Source of the DNA: Nemertoderma westbladi | Taxonomy: Eukaryota; Xenacoelomorpha; Nemertodermatida; Nemertodermatidae | Reading direction: 5' to 3' | Length of the DNA: 64,000 nt | Assembly (NCBI GenBank): GCA_032718475.1 | Contig: JAUCBJ010007300.1 | Span: 1-64,000, forward strand | Shown: piece after piece, positions 55,162-64,000 of the stretch | How the letters are laid out: every line of letters begins with the position of its first letter | Position numbering within the stretch: the stretch's first letter is position 1 | The notes under the pieces: generated by a model | Told to the model about the DNA's origin: nothing | The model's database searches: none | Seen by the model: the letters and a program-made list of their open reading frames with translations, nothing else | Program-made: the position numbers and the translations under genes

Positions 55162-56585
55162 CCCTATTACCACTGGGGTGTTTTGACCATTAGCACCACT
55201 GGGGGGGGGGGGGGGCCGATTCGGCCCACCCACTATATTTTTGTAGTCGTCCAATGAAATCCTACAAAATTTGGGCTGTTGGTGAAACAACTATAGATGA
55301 ACACTACCAAACCTTAAAAAATTAAAATTTCATAAGCAGGGTCTCATAATTTTGATGAAAAATAAAAGTAGTCCCAGGACAAAATTACAAAATTTTTCGT
55401 TTTCTAAAAACTAATAGTGTGGCAGTGTTGGATAGATTTAGTAGGTTTTTCAAGACGCTGAATCGAATGTGATTATATTCCACTTCCAAAAATTGAAGTG
55501 GATGCTATTTTTCGTGCACCTAAGAAGTGGGCGTGGCACTTCAAATTTTGAAAAATTAGATATTCAGAAAATGCCCCTAATTTTTTTATTTCAACGCATC
55601 TTTATGGGTTTTCTGGGCCGCTGAATCGATTGAAAGTAATATAGAAGCCTGAAGACTGAGTGGTTCGCCATTTTTGGTGCACCAAAATTAGGGCGTGGCA
55701 CTTCAAATTTTGAAAAATACGAGATTCGGAAAATAAACCAAAATTGAAATTTTAACGAATTTATATAGGTTTTCGAGACCGCTGAATCGATTGAAAGTAA
55801 TATAGATGCCTGAAGACTTAGAAGTTAGCCATTTTTTGAAATCAAAACTTTAGTATTTTTTCCGAATAAAGTAATTTTAAAAATTTGAAGTGCCACGCCC
55901 TAATTTTGGTGCACCGAAAATTACGTACACAAAGGAATGGAGGCTTCTATATTACTTTCAATCGATTCAGCGCTCCAGAAAACCTATAAAATTAATTTGA
56001 AATCAAAACTTTAGTGAATTTTCCGAATCTCGTATTTTTCAAAATTTGAAGTGCCACGCCCTAATTTTGGTGCACCAAAAATGGCGAACCACTAAGTCTT
56101 CAGGCTTCTATATTACTTTCAATCGATTCAGCGCTCCAGAAAACCTATAAAAATGCTTTGCAAATCAAAACTTTAGTGTATTTTCCGAATCTCGTATTTT
56201 TCAAAATTTGAAGTGCCACGCCCTAATTTTGGTGCACCAAAAATGGCGAACCACTACACTTACATACTTGTATAGAACATTAGAGTGATCCAAACCAATA
56301 AAAATAAATAAAAATAGCCCAAACATAAAAAATTACTAAATCACGAATGACTTTGTAAAATTCGAAAATTTCAAAAAATTTGGTGCTGGAGACCAAATTT
56401 TGAGGTGGCACCCACATCGAAAAGTAGAAATCCAATTGCAACGGCGTTTTTTGCAAAAGATGCGGCATTAAATTTGGCTAATTCTCACAAAAAATTGGGC
56501 CGGTACGTAATGTGGTTGCATAGTTACAGCAACTAAAATCTAGGAAGGGGCCGATTCGGCCCCCCCCCCCCCAGTGCTAATAGGG
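55162..56585. mobile_element. piggyBac-type foldback MITE
   Basis: Flanked by TTAA on both sides (55158-55161 and 56586-56589). Ends are CCCTATTA... and ...TAATAGGG, followed inwards by a G/C run and GGCCGATTCGGCCC in inverted orientation. TTAA target and CCC tips are the mark of piggyBac elements. The inside is itself largely an inverted repeat: the motif AGTGCCACGCCCTAATTTTG occurs in both orientations, around 55525-55745 on one strand and 55885-56235 on the other. There is no transposase. Confidence 0.85.
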
Positions 56586-56589
56586 TTAA

Positions 56590-57205
56590 ATAGCCTGCAT
56601 AGGAAGCCAACATGCAACTTTCCAATGCCCATCTCAGCTAATCCTCGCATGGACAGCTTTCCATTGGTAACAACGAACAGCTAAAAGGTAGAAGAATAAC
56701 TGCGGTGGGACTGGTGCAATCTTGTCGAAGAAACTATATAAATTTTTATCTAAAATGGAAGCGAAAATATAAATTCTGGTCACCCAAAAGTGGTCGGGAA
56801 GTGAAACTCTCTGTATTTCAAAATTTCATACAATCTCATTTAAGATTTGTATTACAATTAAGGAGGGCGGGGGTCGTATCATTGAAATACGACACTATAT
56901 TTCGACACTATATACGTCACTATTTTTTTAAGGTGTATATCGGTGTTTCATATTCTTTATTCTCATTAAAGAGGTATTACCTATCCCTATCACAATCTTA
57001 TTATTGTCTACTGTTCTGGGTTCGATTATTGAGTATCGTATGGTAGTATGCTGATATGTGGAGGAGTTGGGTAGATTGGTGAGGAGTGGCTGATCCCTTA
57101 CCCTTATGATATTGGTATACATAATGACGATTTTTAGAATAGAGATCAAGGTTTCGCACTCATTTATATATCTATTTATAAAATAATTATCAATTTAGTT
57201 TAAAA
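56590..57205. other. Intron-like spacer
   Basis: Contains a small hairpin GTCGTAT-CATTGAA-ATACGAC at about 56873-56893, whose flank also occurs at about 41097-41130 after the LINE B fragment. A minus-strand frame at 56928-57149 is open but has no recognised motif; it could hide the exon needed to adjust phase. Confidence 0.4.
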
Positions 57206-57211
57206 ACTTAC

Positions 57212-60200
57212 CATAGCGTAACTTGAACCATAACTTGAACTGCGATTTCCTGCGACTTTTTGTAAAATTCTGATGTTCTTGGAGCCATCAAACCAACTTG
57301 GACTATATCGTACCTTTCCCTTTCTGTCCCTGAAAGGTTTGCACATAGACGACGGATTGTCGATCGGAATATTTTCTGTTCTGCTTTTTGGTCTTCAGTG
57401 TGTTTCTGGTCTGCGAAATCGTAATCAGCAACAATATTCATAGGTCCACTGAACTTAATCTTGGATTTAATCCACAAAATGTTTATTAGAAGTTGGTGCC
57501 TTTGATTCGTGAGATTTGCTTTCGCCATATGATGAGCAAGAAAGTCAAACATATATTTGTCTACAGTCTGTGGTTCCACTCCAGCATGCGGTTTATAAGA
57601 TTCATATTTTTCAACTAAGAGTCGATGAATTTTAGCTGAATCATTTTGTTTATCATTAATGAATTCTGTTAGCAATGGATGTAAAGACCACAGCTCTGAT
57701 TCGGAATTGTAGGACATAAGAGATTTATTAACAAAGTCATTCAAAATCATTGTTGTATCCAAAATATCTAAATCCCAGTAAAACGCAACAATTTCCTTTT
57801 GGAATTCTTGACATCCAACTTGTGAAAAAAGAGCTAGGCTAATATAAAGTTTTCTATCTCTCTCTGGTAAATATTCAATGCTAATTTGGATTGCGGAATT
57901 TATTGAATATTTTTTATATTTCAACTTTGGCATTCAATCAATGTCAATAATTCGATCATCAATATTTTTCCATGTTACTTCTGGATTGTATTTCTTTACG
58001 GCCCCTACAATATTGACAGCTAAAGGTGAGCCATGGCATTTAGATATTAAATGTTCAACTTCTGTAATTTTGGGTATTTCATCTTCTCCGAGCCATTTTG
58101 CAAGTAACTCATAACATTGAGATGTACTTAATCCAATAGTAACTGGAATTTCATATACCATTCTTGGAAGATCTGACGAAATACACATCTTGTCACGCGT
58201 GGTTATCATGATTTGGCAATTTATATCGAAAGCTTCAGTTACAAATGTATTCCAAACATCATCTAACAATATCAAACAACGAGGTTTCTTATTAATAATG
58301 TTATTTAAAGCTATTTTGCAGCTCTCAATATTGAATAACTGGGTGACTAAGTGATGAGATGCTTCATCTAACGTTAAACAAATTTTTTTCATTTTCTCAA
58401 CAAGACTGTTATAACCAACAAGATCCCTTCCCAATGGTCCAATATTCTGCCAGATTATTCCATCAGGAAACCTTTTTATAATGTCTTTATTATTTACAAC
58501 ATCCATGGCCAAAGTTGATTTTCCGGCGCCACCCATTCCAGATATAACAACCCACGCCGGTTTATCTATCAACTCTAATAAAGATTCTCTAGCTTTGCAT
58601 GCTAACTCAGGACGGGGAATGTGATAGTTAGGAACAGGCGGTACTTTCCAGCGATATAAAAAAATAGATGTTATCTGATATATGTAGTGTTTTTGTTCTG
58701 ATATCTGATTCTCAGAATGTTTATGGTCAACCAGTTCGTAATCAGCAATAATACTAGCAGGTCCAGTGAAATGTAACTTCGATTGAATCCATGACATGTT
58801 GGTGAGTAGTTGATGTCTATCTTCCCAGAGATTTGCTTTTGCCATATGATTAGCAAGAAAGTCAAATTTATATCTTGAAAGTGTCTGTCCTTTTTCCTCT
58901 AAATTTCGCTGATTAAGCTTTTCAACAAAGTGTTTATGAATTTCAGCTGAATCCTTTTGTTTATCATTAATGAATTCTGTTAGCAACGGATGTAAAGACC
59001 AAAGCTCTGATTCGGAATTGTAAGACATAAGAGATTTACTAACAAAGTCATTCAAAGTCATTGTTGTATCCAAAATATCTAAATCCCAGAAAAACGCAAC
59101 AATTTCCTTTTGGAATTCTTGACATCCAACTTGTGAAAAAAGAGCTAGGCTAATATAAAGTTTTCTATCTATCTCTGGTAAATATTCAATGCTAAGTTCG
59201 ATTGTGGAATTTATAGAATTTTTATATTTCCACTTTGGAATTTTTTTCCAATCTAATTTTTTAAATCGATCTTCAATATTTTTCCATGTTACTTGAGGAT
59301 TGTATTTCTTTACGGCCCCTACAATATTGACAGCTAAAGGTGAGCCATGGCATTTAGATATTAAATGTTCAACTTCTGTAATTTTTGGTATTTCATCTTC
59401 TCCGAGCCATTTTGCAAGTAACTCATAACATTGAGTTGTACTTAATCCAATAGTAACTGGAATTTCATAAACCTTACTCGGACAATCAGTTGAAATACAC
59501 ATCTTGTCACGCGTGGTTATCATGATTTGGCAATTTATATCGAAAGCTTCAGTTACAATTTCATCCCAAACATCATCCAAAATTATCAAACACCGCTTAT
59601 GTTTCTTATGTATAATGTCATTTAATGCACTTGCACAGCTATCAATACTGAACAACTGGCTGACTAACTGAGAATTTGTTTCTTCCAATTTTAAATAGAT
59701 TTCTTTCATCTTCTGTACAAGAGCATTCTCACCAACAGGACCGACTCCCAGTTGTCCAATTTTCTTCCAAATTATACCATCTGGAAATTTATTTATAATT
59801 TCTTCATCGTTTACAGCATGGCATGCTAGGGTGGTTTTTCCGATTGCCGGCATTCCTGATATAACAACCAAACCAGGTTGATCTTTCAGCTCATTCAGAC
59901 CCTTTCTAACCTCTTCTACCAATTCTGGACGGGGAATGTGATAATTAGGAACTTGTGGAATTTTCCAGTGATGTAGAGAAACAGATGGTGTTTGTCGAAT
60001 AAATTCTAAAAGGTGTACTGATTTCGCTAAATAGTCATATATTTGTGGATGTGATATAATTGAACATCCATCTTTATCTTGATGAACAATGTTATAATTC
60101 CTCAACACCGGTAATAAATCCACTTTAACATCATCCCCCCCATATGTTTCTTTATTTAGGATATTGTCAACTACTTTACAAACAACATCTATGAAAGTCG

Positions 60201-60771
60201 ACCCCTGGTCTTTGTAAATTGGCAACGTCTCGCCTGGACTGCAACCGATTGCTACAGCTGTATGTTCAAACTTACGATCAGCAAAATTTAAATCGCATTC
60301 AGGATAATCATTTGATTGACAGGCTTCTATGAAGAATATCCGAGGTTTTGGAACCGGACCACTTAGTGCCAAACATTCTGTTGAGAATATTTCCACAATT
60401 TCTTTTATAGGAACAGTTACTTTGTTAGAACAAACAAGCTTACTCTCGACTCCATGACTCATGAGGAATACAAAAAGACACTCAATATCTTTTAACAACT
60501 TGTTCTGATTACGAAAATCAGTTAGGAATTGTTTCAACTCAGCATCTGTTATGTTCTTCTTCACTCCACCTTTCTCATCTTTATATTCCACTATCTCACA
60601 ACCCAACTTACTCTTGTCTCCAAATATTTCCTTAATGTATTGTACATCATGCGATGATCCTTCTTCTCTGTCAGCATATTTAGTACCACTATATTTTACT
60701 ATGTTGACAATGAGACAAATCTTCTTTCCATCTGTTGTTATTTTGTATTTTAAACAATTGATTTCAGCCAT
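57212..60771 (-). CDS. Caspase - NB-ARC - NB-ARC protein (Apaf-1-like STAND), large 5' exon with one in-frame TGA
   Basis: ATG at 60771. Residues about 15-255 form a caspase (peptidase C14) fold with both catalytic residues in place: His106 in SHG and Cys151 in EACQS. Module 1 (about 268-695): Walker A GMPAIGKTT (306-314), Walker B CLIILDDVW (394-402), MITTRD (417-422), HGSPLA (475-480), and a winged-helix part with LHPLLTEF (593-600), the place of the MHD motif. Module 2 starts at about 708 with Walker A GMGGAGKST (745-753) and Walker B CLILLDDVW (832-840). A TGA at 57934-57936 (codon 946) interrupts module 2, which then continues in the same frame to 57212. The exon ends ...CTATG|GTAAGT, a strong donor. 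By family logic the NB-ARC modules would bind ATP or dATP, oligomerise and activate the attached protease, an apoptosis or immune sensor. Unlike Apaf-1, no CARD is present. Confidence 0.85.
57934..57936 (-). other. In-frame TGA at a conserved Trp position
   Basis: In module 1 the equivalent peptide is DRFKKLDWKK; in module 2 it is DDRIIDID, stop, MPK. With the shared DR aligned, the stop takes exactly the place of Trp508, so it is most simply TGG to TGA. The frame and the similarity are intact on both sides. Confidence 0.8.
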
Positions 60772-61075
60772 AACTATGAATTAACGATGAATGTGGATTG
60801 GATTGTAGTTGCAGAAGAAATAAAAACCAATTCATCATTTTGTTGAGTTGACTTCACGGATTTCCTATCTTGAATAAACATTATTGTTATACAAGCCCTG
60901 AATTATATTATTTTAAAATGTAACTTCTATATTATAATTATAGGCCTTATATTAGCTATTTGATGTACTGTATATCTTTGTACTGTAGCATAACTTTTAA
61001 ATGTCAACTAAATTTTACCATATTTGTGTGACAAAGCAAGACGCTACATAATAAATTTTAAATTGATTTATTAAG
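60772..61075. other. 5' flank of the caspase-NB-ARC gene
   Basis: AT-rich with no recognisable coding exon. The promoter or 5' UTR is probably here, but I can point to no specific element. The ATG context is ordinary. Confidence 0.35.
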
Positions 61076-61425
61076 AGATTTGGTATCCGCTGCAGTAAGA
61101 GCCCAGCACGGACTCCCTCCCATAAAGGAGTACTGGTTGTGATGAGATTCCGTTTTATTCAAAGGGACTTCCAATTCCTGGATAGACAATTTACCGATGC
61201 CCATGCCTTCCCATTACGTACTTCACCTGACTTTCTGATCCATGATCCCAAGGAGCAGAAGTCATCCACACGCTGAAGTAGAGCTTATGCCCTTACAATC
61301 TGACATTCTTGAGCTCTCTCAAGGTTCACTGTCATAATTTACGTCTTCCAAAACTAGAAGCAGCCTGCTCTAATCATTAGAGGAGCTTTCGGGCTCCCTC
61401 TAGTGATTCTGACAGCACCCCTTAA
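61076..61425 (-). pseudogene. LINE B 3' fragment, highly decayed
   Basis: Minus-strand similarity to LINE B at about 48105-48500 (GAGATTTGGT..., AGCCCAGCACGGACTCCC, TCCATGATCCCA) with many deletions. Confidence 0.7.
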
Positions 61426-61994
61426 ATAATATATATAATATTAATTAATATATTATAATAAATATGAAATATTTCACTAAAAACGCTACTAGTCCCTAAA
61501 TATTTATCCAATTTTTTTAAACCAACTTTTTTGGACTTATCACCTTTGAATCTACAAATACACTCCAGCCGATTTCATAAATTAATTAAATTATTTAATA
61601 AAGTTAATTCAAATTCGCAATGATAATTGAACAAAATTTTTTTCAAAAAAGTGTTGCCCCGGGGGAGATTTTCAAGATCTTCAAAAAAATCTTTCAAACG
61701 AGCTATAAATTATTAAATTTGGGTAAAAAAAGGCGGAGGCGTAGTATTTTAAAAACTTGAAAAATTGAAAAATGTAATTCCGAGATAATTTGCTTTAAAG
61801 TTTGAACTTCCCCACTCAAACCTGTCTGAGTGGGTCTGATAATCGGTTAGTAATGTTTGTCACTGTTTTCTTGTAGCCCTTTACTGTTGGTAGACTATCT
61901 TCGACTGTTTTCTGATTGTTGGTGAGTTTTTCTGACTGTTGTCCCCAATACAATAGTATTGTCCTTAATTAGACCTATCCCTATGGCTTCATGG
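61426..61994. other. AT-rich spacer
   Basis: No gene or repeat recognised. Confidence 0.4.
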
Positions 61995-62583
61995 TAGGGA
62001 TAAGCTCTAAGGACGGCTTGCTTGAGCACGTAGATGACTTCTGCTACTTGGGATCATGGATGAGAATTAGAAAGTCAGGTGAAGACCTTCGGATACGTAA
62101 GAAGAGGCATGGGAAGCGTTAAATAGTCTGTCCAGGATTTGGAAGTCTCATAGAATAAAACGGAACGTTAAGGTTCGATTATTTTTGGCAGCAGTAGTAC
62201 CAGTACTGTTATATGGGAGTCCATGCTGGGCTCTAACAGCTGAGGACACCAAATCTCTGGATGGCACATTCACAAGAATGCTGCGCCTGGTTCACTGTGT
62301 CAAGTACAATGCACACATCACCAACCAGACACTATATAACATTGGAGGTGTCTCATTGGTTCCCCCAAGCTTGACACTAGAACAAAGTTGCCTCTGCTTT
62401 GCAGGACACTGCTTTCGCCGTGAGGATCAGCCAGTGCATAATCTTGTACTTTGGCAGCCCCATGGAGTGAATAAGCATGGTGGACAGCCCATGACTTTCT
62501 TGAGACGAATCTTAGAGAACACTGGCCTTGAAGATGCGGATGATCTAGCAAATGTCATGGGTGATAGGGAGTTGTGGCGGTAT
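61995..62583 (+). pseudogene. LINE B 3' fragment, plus strand
   Basis: Runs from the post-RT segment (LEHVDDFCYLGSWM) through VPVLLYGSPCWALT to the C-terminal tail ending in VMGDRELWR (frame 62185-62613). It has frameshifts before 62185. It joins abruptly at about 62583 to a second LINE B piece. Confidence 0.82.
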
Positions 62584-63310
62584 TATATTGTTCATGTTCA
62601 TAATTGTGGTTGACTATGTTCTAAGTATGTCCTTAGATCATCATAATGATGATGGGGTGATGGTAACTCCACCTACTGGCTCCAGAAATCGAGGAAATCC
62701 TCCCAAGTACCTAACTGATCTAGACTTTGCTGATGACTTAGGAGTACTCTCAGAATCACTAGAGGGAGCCCAACGGCTCCTCGGCTCATTAGAACTGGCT
62801 GCTTCTAGTGTTGGTCTTTTTATTAACTCCAAAAAGACCAAAATTTTGACAGTTAACGTTGAAAGTCATCAGCAAGTCTCTGACCGGATGAGCATAAGCT
62901 CAAAAGATGGTATGCTTGAGCATGTGGACGACTTCTGTTACCTGGGATCATGAATCCGGAAGTCAGGTGAGGACCTTCGAATACGTAAGGGAAAGGCCTG
63001 AGCATCCTTGAATAGGCTTTCTAGGATTTGGAAGTCACAGAGAATTAATCGGAAACTTAAGGTCCGGTTATTTAGAGCAGCAGTAGTTCCAGTACTCCTC
63101 TATGGGAGTCCGTGCTGGGCTCTAACTGCTGAGGACACCAAATCTCTGGATGGCACATTCACAAGAATGCTACGTCGGGTTAATTGTGTCAAGTACAATG
63201 AACACATCTCCAACCAGACACTATATAACATTGGAGGTGTCTCATTGGTTCCCCCAAGCTTGACACTAGAACAAAGTCGCCTCCGCTTTGCAGGACATTG
63301 CTTTCGTTCC
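62584..63310 (+). pseudogene. LINE B RT-to-tail fragment, plus strand
   Basis: Begins inside RT motif 5 (FIIVVDYVL), includes the catalytic LDFADDLGVLS, then a TGA near 62951 in GSWIRKSGED and continues (63008-63427) to RLRFAGHCFR, where similarity ends at about 63305. Nearly contiguous with the preceding fragment but starting further 5' in the element, so this is either two insertions or a partial tandem duplication. Confidence 0.82.
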
Positions 63311-64000
63311 GATAAAAAAGGCCTATTTCCAAAATATATGTCAGCCGACCCAGCGTCTGATCTTAATAATAATCAAAGACTTCTAGAAAATAATTATTAT
63401 AATAATAAATATTATAATACTTTATAATAAATAATTTATTAGAATCCTTAGGATATATATGAAGTACACTATACCTGTCACATAAAATAAATTAGTTACG
63501 GTGCTTATCAGTATATAGGAAAGTATGTAATTAGTTGGCATGGTGTTTAAAATATGTTACCATAGGCCTACTGCTTATGCTAACAGTAATTATTATGTGG
63601 AAATATGTGGGTATATACAGTAGGCCTACAGTAGTAGTAGGCCTAAAGTAGTACAAAGTCTAGTTTACCTCTTATCGGTTATACACATAATTTAGTTTGT
63701 TTGATAAAGACATGTTAGCTGAAATATGAACTTTAATATTTATTATATTATTGAATTTCACTATTTAATTCCAAAACATATGGAATATCTAACCCACATA
63801 ATAAATAAATACAGGCTATAAATATATTAACGCAAGTAAAAATTATCAAAATACGTAGTAGCACTGTGTGATAAGGTATGAGAATGAGTTCGGGTTAAAA
63901 TAATCAAAACAGCAATGAGCAACTGGTCTGAATGATACTAAAAATCAATTATAAGTTCCCTGGGAGAAGAGGAACAGGGCGCAACGAAGGTCAGTTGAGT
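63311..64000. other. AT-rich spacer to the end of the window
   Basis: No gene or known repeat recognised; TAGGCCTA-type motifs recur at 63565-63650. Confidence 0.45.

Noticed and set aside
57212-57936. TGA read as tryptophan because of a variant genetic code
   Set aside because: TGG encodes the other Trp residues in the gene, host and element frames follow the standard code, and only one such codon is seen.

Overview
The window is nuclear DNA of an invertebrate animal. The evidence is an AT-rich, intron-containing background; BEL/Pao and Gypsy LTR elements; several APE-type LINEs; a tRNA-derived SINE; piggyBac- and mariner-like non-autonomous elements; satellite DNA; and a YIPF5 exon that clearly resembles animal homologues. 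The species cannot be fixed from the sequence. Most of the window is transposable elements, many of them nested. Host genes are few and sit between them.

Layout. 780-8954: a Gypsy (Ty3-type) element with a 221-bp 5' LTR and a truncated 3' LTR, interrupted by a partial second Gypsy family lying head-to-head on the minus strand (about 4475-8010). 8955-10715: decayed minus-strand gag-like remnant. 10905-12964: 5'-truncated LINE A (minus). 15220-15866: last exon of YIPF5 (minus). 16556-17310: foldback element built of GTCGAC-centred palindromes. 17398-18699: intronless unknown protein (minus). 20189-32147: a complete, young 12-kb BEL/Pao-type element with nearly identical 1.26-kb LTRs and a 5-bp target-site duplication. 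It has lost reverse transcriptase, RNase H and integrase but carries a zinc-knuckle ORF pair in the env position. 33126-34872: LINE C remnant of the restriction-like-endonuclease type. 35086-35460: GC-rich MITE. 35510-35637: possible host exon. 37864-40251: a 2.4-kb satellite made of alternating palindromes. 40315-41452: SINE / LINE B / SINE. 42308-44350: element with perfect 43-bp terminal inverted repeats. 44707-44907: possible last exon of a membrane protein. 45019-51928: LINE A with a 3.7-kb LINE B inserted in it (8-bp TSD). 61076-63310: LINE B fragments.

The most interesting host locus is 51938-60771 on the minus strand. A long uninterrupted exon encodes a caspase-like protease domain (His/Cys dyad present) followed by two tandemly duplicated NB-ARC ATPase/winged-helix modules, and it ends in a strong splice donor. 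Further downstream on the same strand is a large exon of degenerate WD40-type repeats with a good splice acceptor. Read as one gene, this would be an Apaf-1-like STAND protein with the protease built in: caspase - NB-ARC - NB-ARC - WD40. Two cautions apply. One in-frame TGA falls exactly where the first module has Trp. The phases of the visible donor and acceptor do not match, so either at least one more exon is missing or the WD40 exon belongs to a separate gene. The gap between the two exons holds a LINE fragment and a 1.4-kb piggyBac-type foldback MITE.

Other notable points: both Gypsy families carry a hydrophobic two-helix segment between protease and reverse transcriptase; the BEL element appears to be a recently mobilised non-autonomous derivative with its own accessory reading frames; and several independent palindromic repeat families occur in this one window.
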